Part shown: one piece after another, positions 42,073-56,100 of the stretch
Position numbering within the stretch: position 1 is the stretch's first letter
Layout of the letters: every line of letters starts with the position of its first letter
DNA from: Eledone cirrhosa
Taxonomy: Eukaryota > Mollusca > Cephalopoda > Octopoda > Eledonidae
Reading direction: 5' to 3'
DNA length: 64,000 nt
Assembly (NCBI GenBank): GCA_964016885.1
Contig: OZ024741.1
Location: forward strand, 414,672,081 to 414,736,080
Notes under the pieces: model-generated
Seen by the model: only the letters and a program-made list of their open reading frames with translations
The model's database searches: none
What the model was told of the DNA's origin: nothing
Made by a program: the position numbers and the translations under genes

Positions 42073-45000
42073 CAGGAGACCTACATCACACATACATAGG
42101 TCTGACACTCTACCGAGTATAAGACACCAGGAGACCTACATCACACATACATAGGTCTGACACTCTACCGAGTATAAGACACCAGGAGACCTACATCAAA
42201 CGTACTTTGGTCTCACACTCTACCGAGTATAAGACACCAGGAGACCTACATCACACATACTTTGGTCCGACACTCTACCGACTATAAGACACTAGGAGAC
42301 CTACATCACACGTACTTTGGTCTGACACTCTACCGAGTATAAGACACCAGGAGACCTACAGCACACATACTTTGATCTGACACTCTACCGAGTATAAGAC
42401 ACCAGGAGACCTACATCACACGTACTTTGGTCTGACACTCTACCGAGTATAACACACCAGGAGACCTACATCACACATACATAGATCTGACACTCTACCG
42501 CGTATAAGACACCAGGAGACCTACATCACACGTACTTTGGTCTGACACTCTACCGAGTATAAGACACCAGGAGACCTACATCACACGTACTTTGGTCTGA
42601 CACTCTACCCAGTATAAGACACCGGGAGACCTACATCACACGTAATTTGGTCTGACACTCTACCGAGTATAAGACACCAGGAGACCTACATCACACGTAC
42701 TTTGGTCTGACACTCTACCGAGTATAAGACACCAGGAGACCTACATCACACATACATAGGTTTAACACTCTACCGAGTATAAGACACCAGGAGACCTACA
42801 TCACACATACAGAGGTTTAACACTCTACCGAGTATAAGACACCAGCAGACCTACATCACACATACTTTGGTCTGACACTCTACCGAGTATAAGACACCAG
42901 GAGACCTACATCACACATACTTTGGTCTGACACTCTACCGAGTATAAGACACCAGGAGACCTACATCACACGTACTTTGGTCTGACACTCTACCGAATAT
43001 AAGACACCAGGAGACCTACATCACACATACTTTGGTCTTACACTCTACCGAGTATAAGACACCAGGAGACCTACATCACACATACTTTGGTCTTACACTC
43101 TACCAAGTATAAGACACCAGGAGACCTACATCACACATACTTTGATCTGACACTCTACCGAGTATAAGACACCGGGAGACCTACATCACACATATTTTGG
43201 TCTGACACTCTACCGAGTATAAGACACCAGGAGACCTACATCACACATACATAGGTCTAACACTCTACCAAGTATAAGACACGAGGAGACCTACATCACA
43301 CATACTTTGGTCTTACACTCTACCGAGTATAAGACACCTGGAGACCTACATCACACGTACTTTGGTCTGACACTCTACCGAGTATAACACACCAGGAGAC
43401 CTACATCACACGTACTTTGGTCTGACACTCTACCGAGTATAAGACACCTGGAGACCTACATCACGCATACTTTGGTCTGACACTCTACCGCGTATAAGAC
43501 ACCAGGAGACCTACATCACACGTACTTTGGTCTGACACTCTACCGAGTATAAGACACCAGGAGACCTACATCACACGTACTTTGGTCTGACACTCTACCG
43601 AGTATAAGACACCAGAAGACCTACATCACACATACTTTGGTCTGACACTCTACCGAGTATAAGACAACAGGAGACCTACATCACGCATACTTTGGTCTGA
43701 CACTCTACCACGTATAAGACACCAGGAGACCTACATCACACGTACTTTGGTCTGACACTCTACCGAGTATAAGACACCAGGAGACCTACATCACACGTAC
43801 TTTGGTCTGACACTCTACCCAGTATAAGACACCGGGAGACCTACATCACACATACTTTGGTCTGACACTCTACCGAGTATAAGACACCAGGAGACCTACA
43901 TCACACGTACTTTGGTCTGACACTCTACCGAGTATAAGACACCAGGAGACCTACATCACACGTACTTTGGTCTGACACTCTACCGATTATAACACACCAG
44001 GAGACCTACATCACACATACTTTGGTCTGACACTCTACCGAGTATAACACACCAGGAGACCTACATCACACATACTTTGGTCTGACACTCTACCAAGTAT
44101 AAGACACCAGGAGACCTACAGCACACATACTTTGGTCTGACACTCTACCAAGTACAAGACACCAGGAGACCTACATCACACATACTTTGGTCTGACACTC
44201 TACCGAGTATAACACACAGGAGACCTACATCACACATACATAGGTCTGACACTCTACCGAGTATAAGACACCAGGAGACCTACATCACACATACATAGGT
44301 CTGACACTCTACCGAGTATAAGACACCGGGAGACCTACATCACACGTACTGTGGTCTCACACTCTACCGAGTATAAGACACCAAGAGACCAACATCACAC
44401 GTACTTTGGTCTGACACTCTACCGAGTATAAGACACCAGGAGACCTACATCACACGTACTTTGGTCTGACACTCTACCGAGTATAAGACACCAGGAGACC
44501 TACATCACACGTACTTTGGTCTGACACTCTACCCAGTATAAGACACCAGGAGACCTACATCACACGTACTTTGGTCTGACACTCTACCGAGTATAAGACA
44601 CCAGGAGACCTACATCACGCATACTTTGGTCTGACACTCTACCGAGTATAAGACACCAGGAGACCTACATCACACGTACTTTGGTCTGACACACTACCGA
44701 GTATAACACACCAGGAGACCTACATCACACATACTTTGGTCTGACACTCTACCGAGTATAACACACCAGGAGACCTACATCACACATACTTTGGTCTGAC
44801 ACTCTACCGAGTATAACACACCAGGAGACCTACATCACACATACTTTGGTCTGACACTCTACCGAGTATAACACACCAGGAGACCTACAGCACACATACT
44901 TTGGTCTCACACTCTACCGAGTATAACACACGAGGAGACCTACATCGCACATACTTTGGTCTGACACTCTACCGAGTATAACACACCAGGAGACCTACAT

Positions 45001-45152
45001 CACACATACTTTGGTCTGACACTCTACCGAGTATAACACACCAGGAGACCTACATCGCACATACTTTGGTCTGACACTCAACCGATTATAAGACACCAGG
45101 AGACCTACATAAACACATACATAGGTTTAACACACTACTGAGTATAAGACAC
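42073..45152. repeat. Landmark-bounded block, 56 monomers, duplicate of 20.2-22 kb
   Basis: The block starts with the order seen after the 20180 landmark and keeps the 21837-bp offset through the rare ACATACAGAGG monomer (42808). It then loses two monomers, so that the CAGAAG monomer is at 43613 where 21886 would predict 43723. The later part carries a 54-bp monomer near 44210 and a CACGTACTGTGG monomer near 44346, and ends at the landmark 45097-45152, preceded by a private CACTCAACCGATT near 45077. Landmark spacing is 3080 bp, exactly 56 monomers after the indels cancel. Confidence 0.8.
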
Positions 45153-46748
45153 CAGGAGACCTACATCACACATACATAGGTCTGACACTCTACCGAGTAT
45201 AAGACACCGGGAGACCTACATCACACATACATAGGTCTGACACTCTACCGAGTATAAGACACCAGGAGACCTACAGCACACATACTTTGATCTGACACTC
45301 TACCGAGTATAAGACACCAGGAGACCTACATCACACGTACTTTGGTCTGACACTCTACCGAGTATAACACACCAGGAGACCTACATCACACATACATAGA
45401 TCTGACACTCTACCGCGTATAAGACACCAGGAGACCTACATCACACGTACTTTGGTCTGACACTCTACCGAGTATAAGACACCAGGAGACCTACATCACA
45501 CGTACTTTGGTCTGACACTCTACCCAGTATAAGACACCGGAAGACCTACATCACACGTAATTTGGTCTGACACTCTACCGAGTATAAGACACCAGGAGAC
45601 CTACATTACACGTACTTTGGTCTGACACTCTACCGAGTATAAGACACCAGGAGACCTACATCACACATACATAGGTTTAACACTCTACCGAGTATAAGAC
45701 ACCAGGAGACCTACATCACACATACATAGGTTTAACACTCTACTGAGTATAAGACACCAGCAGACCTACATCACACATACTTTGGTCTGACACTCTACCG
45801 AGTATAAGACACCAGGAGGCCTACATCACACGTACTTTGGTCTGACACTCTACCGAATATAAGACACCAGGAGACCTACATCACACGTACTTTGGTCTGA
45901 CACTCTACCGAGTATAAGACACCAGGAGACCTACCTCACACGTACTTTGGTCTGACACTCTACCGAATATAAGACACCAGGAGACCTACATCACACATAC
46001 TTTGGTCTTACACTCTACCGAGTATAAGACACCGCGAGACCTACATCACACATACTTTGGTCTTACACTCTACCAAGTATAAGACACCAGGAGACCTACA
46101 TCACACATACTTTTGTCTGACACTCTACCGAGTATAAGACACCAGGAGACCTACATCACACATACTTTGGTCTTACACTCTACCGAGTATAAGACACCAG
46201 GAGAACTACATCACACATACTTTGGTCTTATACTCTACCAAGTATAAGACACCAGGAGACCTACATCACACATATTTTGGTCTTACACTCTACCAAGTAT
46301 AAGACACCAGGAGACCTACATCACACATACTTTGATCTGACACTCTACCGCGTATAACACACCAGGAGACCTACATCACACATACTTTGGTCTGACACTC
46401 TACCAAGTATAACACACGAGGAGACCTACATCGCACATACTTTGGTCTGACACTCTACCGAGTATAACACACCAGGAGACCTACATCACACATACTTTGG
46501 TCTGACACTCTACCGAGTATAACACACCAGGAGACCTACAGCACACATACTTTGGTCTCACACTCTACCGAGTATAACACACCAGGAGACCTACATCGCA
46601 CATACTTTGGTCTCACACTCTACCGAGTATAACACACCAGAAGACCTACATCGCACATACTTTGGTGTGACACTCTACCTATTATAGGACACCAGGAGAC
46701 CTACATAAACACATACATAGGTTTAACACACTACCGAGTATAAGACAC
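45153..46748. repeat. Landmark-bounded block, 29 monomers, degenerate cassette
   Basis: This is the shortish block from 45153 to the landmark at 46693-46748 (spacing 1596 bp, 29 x 55 plus 1). It carries more private changes than most blocks: CACCGGAAGACC near 45537, CATTACACG near 45605, CTACCTCACACG near 45933, CACCGCGAG near 46032, ACTTTTGTC near 46110 and GTCTTATACTC near 46223. The landmark cassette here is longer and altered: extra GTCTCAC monomers, a CAGAAG monomer with CATCGCAC and GTGTGAC, and CCTATTATAGG in place of CCGATTATAAG. The altered cassette is repeated 2314 bp later. Confidence 0.8.
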
Positions 46749-49062
46749 CAGGAGACCTACATCGCACATACATAGGTCTGACGCTCTACCGAGTATAAGA
46801 CACCAGGAGACCTACATCACACATACTTTGGTCTGACACTCTACCGACTATAAGACACTAGGAGACCTACATCACACGTACTTTGGTCTGACACTCTACC
46901 GAGTATAAGACACCAGGAGACCTACAGCACACATACTTTGATCTGACACTCTACCGAGTATAAGACACCAGGAGACCTACATCACACGTACTTTGGTCTG
47001 ACACTCTACCGAGTATAACACACCAGGAGACCTACATCACACATACATAGATCTGACACTCTACCGCGTATAAGACACCAGGAGACCTACATCACACGTA
47101 CTTTGGTCTGACACTCTACCGAGTATAAGACACCAGGAGACTTACATCACACGTACTTTGGTCTGACACTCTACCCAGTATAAGACACCGGAAGACCTAC
47201 ATCACACGTACTTTGGTCTGACACTCTACCGAGTATAAGACACCAGGAGACCTACATCACACGTACTTTGGTCTGACACTCTACCGAGTATAAGACACCA
47301 GGAGACCTACATCACACATACATAGGTTTAACACTCTACCGAGTATAAGACACCAGGAGACCTACATCACACATACATAGGTTTAACACTCTACTGAGTA
47401 TAAGACACCAGGAGACCTACATCACACATACTTTGGTCTGACACTCTACCGAGTATAAGACACCAGGAGACCTACATCACACATACTTTGGTCTGACACT
47501 CTACCGAGTATAAGACACCAGGAGACCTACATCACACGTACTTTGGTCTTACACTCTACCGAGTATAAGACACCAGGAGGCCTACATCACACGTACTTTG
47601 GTCTGACACTCTACCGAATATAAGACACCAGGAGACCTACATCACACGTACTTTGGTCTGACACTCTACCGAGTATAAGACACCAGGAGACCTACATCAC
47701 ACGTACTTTGGTCTGACACTCTACCGAGTATAAGACACCAGGAGACCTACATCACATGTACTTTGGTCTGACACTCTACCAAGTATAAGCCACCAGGAGA
47801 CCTACATCACACATACTTTGGTCTGACACTTTACCGAGTATAAGACACCAGGAGACTTACATCACACGTACTTTGGTCTCACACTCTACCAAGTATAAGT
47901 CACCAGGAGACCTACAGCACACATACTTTGGTCTCACACCCTACCGAATATAAGACACCAGGAGACCTACATCACACATACTTTGGTCTTACACTCTACC
48001 GAGTATAAGACACCAGGAAACCTACATCACACATACTTTGGTCTTACACTCTACCAAGTATAAGACACCAGGAGACCTACATCACACATACTTTGGTCTG
48101 ACACTCTACCGAGTATAAGACACCAGGAGACCTCCTACATCACACATATTTTGGTCTGACACTCTACCGAGTATAAGACACCAGGCGACCTACATCACAC
48201 ATACATAGGTTTAACACTCTACCGAGTATAAGACACCAGGAGACCTACATCACACATACATAGGTCTGACACTCTACCGAGTATAAGACACCAGGAGAAC
48301 TACATCACACATACTTTGGTCTGACACTCTACCGAGTATAAGACACCAGGAGACCTACATCACACGTACTTTGGTCTGACACTCTACCGAGTATAAGACA
48401 CCAGGAGACCTACATCACGCATACTTTGGTCTGACACTCTACCGAGTATAAGACACCAGGAGAACTACATCACACGTACTTTGGTCTGACACTCTACCGA
48501 GTATAAGACACCAGGAGACCTACATCACACGTACTTTGGTCTGACACTCTACCGAGTATAAGACACCAGAAGACCTACATCATACATACTTTGGTCTGAC
48601 ACTCTACCGAGTATAAGACACCAGGAGACCTACATCACGCATACTTTGGTCTGACACTCTACCGCGTATAACACACCAGGAGACCTACATCACACATACT
48701 TTGGTCTGACACTCTACCAAGTATAACACACGAGGAGACCTACATCGCACATACTTTGGTCTGACACTCTACCGAGTATAACACACCAGGAGTCCTACAT
48801 CACACATACTTTGGTCTGACACTCTACCGAGTATAACACACCAGGAGACCTACAGCACACATACTTTGGTCTCACACTCTACCGAGTATAACACACCAGG
48901 AGACCTACATCGCACATACTTTGGTCTCACACTCTACCGAGTATAACACACCAGAAGACCTACATCGCACATACTTTGGTGTGACACTCTACCTATTATA
49001 GGACACCAGGAGACCTACATAAACACATACATAGGTTTAACACACTACCGAGTATAAGACAC
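46749..49062. repeat. Landmark-bounded block, 42 monomers, with altered cassette
   Basis: The block lies between the landmarks at 46693 and 49007. The spacing is 2314 bp, or 42 x 55 plus 4, because it spans one landmark (+1) and the unique 58-bp monomer (+3). Its middle part (AAGCCACC near 47789, CACTTTACCGAG near 47827, CACCCTACCGAAT near 47937) resembles the 1.8-2.1 kb part of region A unit 1. The final 340 bp repeat the altered cassette of 46350-46692, including GTGTGAC and CCTATTATAGG, with private AGGAGTCCTAC near 48789 and CATACATAC near 48582. Confidence 0.8.
48124..48181. repeat. Unique 58-bp monomer with a 3-bp insertion
   Basis: GACCTCCTACATC replaces GACCTACATC, a duplication of CCT (or an equivalent three-base slip). 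It is the only monomer in the window that I saw with a three-base insertion, so it was probably made after the surrounding block and has not been spread by amplification. The next monomer also has a private change, CAGGCGACC. Confidence 0.9.
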
Positions 49063-49227
49063 CAGGAGACCTACATCACACATACATAGGTCTGACGCTC
49101 TACCGAGTATAAGACACCAGGAGACCTACATCACACATACATAGGTCTGACACTCTACCGAGTATAAGACACCAGGAGACCTACATCACACGTACTTTGG
49201 TCTGACACTCTACCGAGTATAAGACAC

Positions 49228-50327
49228 CTGGAGACTTACATCACACGTACTTTGGTCTGACACTCTACCCAGTATAAGACACCGGAAGACCTACATCACA
49301 CGTACTTTGGTCTGACACTCTACCGAGTATAAGACACCAGGAGACCTACATCACACATACATAGGTTTAACACTCTACCGAGTATAAGACACCAGGAGAC
49401 CTACATCACACATACATAGGTTTAACACTCTACTGAGTATAAGACACCAGGAGACCTACATCACACATACTTTGGTCTGACACTCTACCGAGTATAAGAC
49501 ACCAGCTGACCTACATCACACGTACTTTGGTCTGACACTCTACCGAGTATAAGACACCAGGAGACCTACATCACACATACATAGGTTTAACACTCTACTG
49601 AGTATAAGACACCAGGAGACCTACATCACACATACTTTGGTCTGACACTCTACCGAGTATAAGACACCAGGAGACCTACATCACACATACTTTGGTCTGA
49701 CACTCTACCGAGTATAAGACACCAGGAGACCTACATCACACGTACTTTGGTCTTACACTCTACCGAGTATAAGACACCAGGAGGCCTACATCACACGTAC
49801 TTTGGTCTGACACTCTACCGAATATAAGACACCAGGAGACCTACATCACACGTACTTTGGTCTGACACTCTACCGAGTATAAGACACCAGGAGACCTACA
49901 TCACACGTACTTTGGTCTGACACTCTACCGAGTATAAGACACCAGGAGACCTACATCACATGTACTTTGGTCTGACACTCTACCAATTATAAGCCACCAG
50001 GAGACCTACATCACACATACTTTGGTCTGACACTTTACCGAGTATAAGACACCAAGAGACTTACATCACACGTACTTTGGTCTCACACTCTACCAAGTAT
50101 AAGACACCAGGAGACCTACAGCACACATACTTTGGTCTCACACCCTACCGAATATAAGACACCAGGAGACCTACATCACACATACTTTCGTCTTACACTC
50201 TACCGAGTATAAGACACCAGGAAACCTACATCACACATACTTTGGTCTTACACTCTACCAAGTATAAGACACCAGGAGACCTACATCACACATACTTTTG
50301 TCTGACACTCTACCGAGTATAAGACAC
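49228..50327. repeat. 1100-bp tandem duplication, left copy (20 monomers)
   Basis: The copy starts on a CTGGAGACTTACATC monomer and runs exactly 20 monomers before the same monomer recurs at 50328. It contains CCCAG followed by CGGAAGACC, paired ATAGGTTTAAC monomers, CAGGAGGCC with CCGAAT to follow, CATGTAC with AAGCCACC, CACTTTACC, CAAGAGACTTACATC, CACCCTACCGAAT, ACTTTCGTC and CAGGAAACC. The rare ACTTTCGTC and CAAGAGACTTAC marks are shared only with the right copy, showing that the duplication came after those changes. Private marks are CAGCTGACC near 49503 and CCAATTATAAG near 49983. Confidence 0.9.
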
Positions 50328-51427
50328 CTGGAGACTTACATCACACGTACTTTGGTCTGACACTCTACCCAGTATAAGACACCGGAAGACCTACATCACA
50401 CGTACTTTGGTCTGACACTCTACCGAGTATAAGACACCTGGAGACCTACATCACACATACATAGGTTTAACACTCTACCGAGTATAAGACACCAGGAGAC
50501 CTACATCACACATACATAGGTTTAACACTCTACTGAGTATAAGACACCAGGAGACCTACATCACACATACTTTGGTCTGACACTCTACCGAGTATAAGAC
50601 ACCAGCAGACCTACATCACACGTACTTTGGTCTGACACTCTACCGAGTATAAGACACCAGGAGACCTACATCACACATACATAGGTTTAACACTCTACTG
50701 AGTATAAGACACCAGGAGACCTACATCACACATACTTTGGTCTGACACTCTACCGAGTATAAGACACCAGGAGACCTACATCACACATACTTTGGTCTGA
50801 CACTCTACCGAGTATAAGACACCAGGAGACCTACATCACACGTACTTTGGTCTTACACTCTACCGAGTATAAGACACCAGGAGGCCTACATCACACGTAC
50901 TTTGGTCTGACACTCTACCGAATATAAGACACCAGGAGACCTACATCACACGTACTTTGGTCTGACACTCTACCGAGTATAAGACACCAGGAGACCTACA
51001 TCACACGTACTTTGGTCTGACACTCTACCGAGTATAAGACACCAGGAGACCTACATCACATGTACTTTGGTCTGACACTCTACCAAGTATAAGCCACCAG
51101 GAGACCTACATCACACATACTTTGGTCTGACACTTTACCGAGTATAAGACACCAAGAGACTTACATCACACGTACTTTGGTCTCACACTCTACCAAGTAT
51201 AAGACACCAGGAGACCTACAGCACACATACTTTGGTCTCACACCCTACCGAATATAAGACACCAGGAGACCTACATCACACATACTTTCGTCTTACACTC
51301 TACCGAGTATAAGACACCAGGAAACCTACATCACACATACTTTGGTCTTACACTCTACCAAGTATAAGACACCAGGAGACCTACATCACACATACTTTGG
51401 TCTGACACTCTACCGAGTATAAGACAC
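50328..51427. repeat. 1100-bp tandem duplication, right copy (20 monomers)
   Basis: This is a copy of 49228-50327 with only a handful of differences that I can see: CAGCAGACC (50603) against CAGCTGACC, CACCTGGAG (50436) against CACCAGGAG, CCAAGTATAAG (51083) against CCAATTATAAG, and ACTTTGGTC in the last monomer against ACTTTTGTC in the left copy. The near identity over 1.1 kb and exact register make this one of the youngest visible events in the window. Downstream the array leaves this order. Confidence 0.9.
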
Positions 51428-53186
51428 CAGGAGACCTACATCACACGTACTTTGGTCTGACACTCTACCGAGTATAAGACACCAGGAGACCTACATCACA
51501 CATACATAGGTTTAACACTCTACCGAATATAAGACACCAGGAGACCTACATCACACATACATAGGTTTAACACTCTACTGAGTATAAGACACCAGGAGAC
51601 CTACATCACACATACTTTGGTCTGACACTCTACCGAGTATAAGACACCAGGAGACCTACATCACACATACTTTGGTCTGACACTCTACCGACTATAAGAC
51701 ACTAGGAGACCTACATCACACGTACTTTGGTCTGACACTCTACCGAGTATAAGACACCAGGAGACCTACAGCACACATACTTTGATCTGACACTCTACCG
51801 AGTATAAGACACCAGGAGACCTACATCACACGTACTTTGGTCTGACACTCTACCGAGTATAACACACCAGGAGACCTACATCACACATACATAGATCTGA
51901 CACTCTACCGCGTATAAGACACCAGGAGACCTACATCACACGTACTTTGGTCTGACACTATACCGAGTATAAGACACCGGGAGACCTACATCACACGTAC
52001 TTTGGTCTGACACTCTACCCAGTATAAGACACCGGGAGACCTACATCACACGTACTTTGGTCTGACACTCTACCGAGTATAAGACACCAGGAGACCTACA
52101 TCACACGTACTTTGGTCTGACACTCTACCGAGTATAAGACACCAGGAGACCTACATCACACATACATAGGTTTAACACTCTACCGAGTATAAGATACCAG
52201 GAGACCTACGTCACACATACATAGGTTTAACACTCTACTGAGTATAAGACACCAGGAGACCTACATCACACATACTTTGGTCTGACACTCTACCGAGTAT
52301 AAGACACCAGGAGACCTACATCACACGTACTTTGGTCTTACACTCTACCGAGTATAAGACACCAGGAGGCCTACATCACACGTACTTTGGTCTGACACTC
52401 TACCGAATATAAGACACCAGGAGACCTACATCACACGTACTTTGGTCTGACACTCTACGAGTATAAGACACCAGGAGACCTACATCACACGTACTTTGGT
52501 CTGATACTCTACCGAGTATAAGACACCAGGAGACCTACATCACATGAACTTTGGTCTGACACTCTACCAAGTATAAGCCACCAGGAGACCTACATCACAC
52601 ATACTTTGGTCTGACACTTTACCGAGTATAAGACACCAGGAGACCTACATCACACGTACTTTGGTCTCACACTCTACCAAGTATAAGACACCAGGAGACC
52701 TACAGCACACATACTTTGGTCTCACACCCTACCGAATATAAGACACCAGGAGACCTACATCACACATACTTTGGTCTTACACTCTACCGAGTATAAGACA
52801 CCAGGAGACCTACATCACACATACTTTGGTCTTACACTCTACCAAGTATAAGACACCAGGAGACCTACATCACACATACTTTGGTCTGACACTCTACCGA
52901 GTATAAGACACCAGGAGACCTACATCACACGTACTTTGGTCTGACACTCTACCGAGTATAAGACACCAGGAGACCTACATCACACATACATAGGTTTAAC
53001 ACTCTACCGAGTATAAGACACCAGGAGACCTACATCACACATACATAGGTTTAACACTCTACTGAGTATAAGACACCAGGAGACCTACATCACACATACT
53101 TTGGTCTGACACTCTACCGAGTATAAGACACCAGGAGACCTACATCACACATACTTTGGTCTGACACTCTACCGAGTATAAGACAC
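51428..53186. repeat. Transition block between the 1100-bp duplication and region C HOR
   Basis: This block has 32 monomers including one 54-bp monomer (CTCTACGAG near 52450). From the GACACTAGG junction at 51703 to the CACATGAAC monomer near 52541 it resembles 56048-56941, which has one extra monomer. Marks here are CACTATACCGAG near 51957, AAGATACC near 52191, CTACGTCAC near 52207 and GTCTGATACTC near 52500. CACATGAAC recurs only at 56941 and 62111, so this block shares recent ancestry with the region C units. Confidence 0.8.
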
Positions 53187-56100
53187 CAGGAGACCTACAT
53201 CACACATACTTTGGTCTTACACTCTACCGAGTATAAGACACCAGGAGGCCTACATCACACGTACTTTGGTCTGACACTCTACCGAATATAAGACACCAGG
53301 AGACCTACATCACACGTACTTTGGTCTGACACTCTACCGAGTATAAGACACCAGGAGACCTACATCACACGTACTTTGATCTGACACTCTACCGAGTATA
53401 AGACACCAGGAGACCTACATCACACATACATAGGTTTAACACTCTACCGAGTATAAGACACCAGGAGACCTACGTCACACATACATAGGTTTAACACTCT
53501 ACTGAGTATAAGACACCAGGAGACCTACATCACACATACTTTGGTCTGACACTCTACCGAGTATAAGACACCAGGAGACCTACATCACACATACTTTGGT
53601 CTGACACTCTACCGAGTATAAGACACCAGGAGACCTACATCACACGTACTTTGGTCTTACACTCTACCGAGTATAAGACACCAGGAGACCTACATCACAC
53701 GTACTTTGGTCTGACACTCTACCGAATATAAGACACCAGGAGACCTACATCACACGTACTTTGGTCTGACACTCTACCGAGTATAAGACACCAGGAGACC
53801 TACATCACACGTACTTTGGTCTGACACTCTACCCAGTATAAGACACCGGGAGACCTACATCACACGTAATTTGGTCTGACACTCTACCGAGTATAAGACA
53901 CCAGGAGACCTACATCACAGGTACTTTGGTCTGACACTCTACCGAGTATAAGACACCAGGAGACCTACATCACACATACATAGGTTTAACACTCTACCGA
54001 GTATAAGACACCAGGAGACCTACATCACACATACATAGGTTTAACACTCTACTGAGTATAAGACACCAGCAGACCTACATCACACATACTTTGGTCTGAC
54101 ACTCTACCGAGTATAAGACACCAGGAGACCTACATCACACATACTTTGGTCTGACACTCTACCGAGTATAAGACACCAGGAGACCTACATCACACGTACT
54201 TTGGTCTGACACTCTACCGAATATAAGACACCAGGAGACCTACATCACACATACTTTGGTCTTACACTCTACCGAGTATAAGACACCAGGAGACCTACAT
54301 CACACATACTTTGGTCTTACACTCTACCAAGTATAAGACACCAGGAGACCTACATCACACATACTTTGATCTGACACTCTACCGAGTATAAGACACCGGG
54401 AGACCTACATCACACATATTTTGGTCTGACACTCTACCGAGTATAAGACACCAGGAGACCTACATCACACATACATAGGTTTAACACTCTACCGAGTATA
54501 AGACAACAGGAGACCTACATCACACATACATAGGTCTGACACTCTACCGAGTATAAGACACCAGGGCACCTACATCACACATACTTTGGTCTTACACTCT
54601 ACCGAGTATAAGACACCTGGAGACCTACATCACACGTACTTTGGTCTGACACTCTACCGAGTATAACACACCAGGAGACCTACATCACACGTACTTTGGT
54701 CTGACACTCTACCGAGTATAAGACACCAGGAGACCTACATCACGCATACTTTGGTCTGACACTCTACCGAGTATAAGACACCAGGAGACCTACATCACAC
54801 GTACTTTGGTCTGACACTCTACCGAGTATAAGACACCAGGAGACCTACATCACACGTACTTTGGTCTGACACTCTACCCAGTATAAGACACCGGGAGACC
54901 TACATCACACATACTTTGGTCTGACACTCTACCGAGTATAAGACACCAGGAGACCTACATCACACGTACTTGGGTCTGACACTCTACCGAGTATAAGACA
55001 CCAGGAGACCTACATCACACGTACTTTGGTCTGACACTCTACCGAGTATAACACACCAGGAGACCTACATCACACATAGTTTGGTCTGACACTCTACCGA
55101 GTATAACACACCAGGAGACCTACATCACACATACTTTGGTCTCACACTCTACCAAGTATAACACACCAGGAGACCTACATCACACATACATAGGTCTGAC
55201 ACTCTACCGAGTATAAGACACCAGGAGACCTACATCACACATACATAGGTCTGACACTCTACCGAGTATAAGACACCAGGAGACCTACATCACACCTACT
55301 GTGGTCTCACACTCTACCGAGTATAAGACACCAGGAGACCAACATCACACGTACTTTGGTCTGACACTCTACCGAGTATAAGACACCAGGAGACCTACAT
55401 CACACGTACTTTGGTCTGACACTCTACCGAGTATAAGACACCAGGAGACCTACATCACGCATACTTTGGTCTGACACTCTACCGAGTATAAGACACCAGG
55501 AGAACTACATCACACGTACTTTGGTCTGACACTCTACCGAGTATAACACACCAGGAGACCTACATCACACATACTTTGGTCTGACACTCTACCGAGTATA
55601 ACACACCAGGAGACCTACAGCACACATACTTTGGTCTCACACTCTACCGAGTATAACACACGAGGAGACCTACATCGCACATACTTTGGTCTGACACTCT
55701 ACCGAGTATAACACACCAGGAGACCTACATCACACATACTTTGGTCTGACACTCTACCGAGTATAACACACCAGGAGACCTACATCGCACATACTTTGGT
55801 CTGACACTCTACCGATTATAAGACACCAGGAGACCTACATAAACACATACATAGGTTTAACACACTACTGAGTATAAGACACCAGGAGACCTACATCACA
55901 CATACATAGGTCTGACACTCTACCGAGTATAAGACACCAGGAGACCTACATCACACATACATAGGTCTGACACTCTACCGAGTATAAGACACCAGGAGAC
56001 CTACATCACACGTACTTTGGTCTGACACTCTACCGACTATAAGACACTAGGAGACCTACATCACACGTACTTTGGTCTGACACTCTACCGAGTATAAGAC

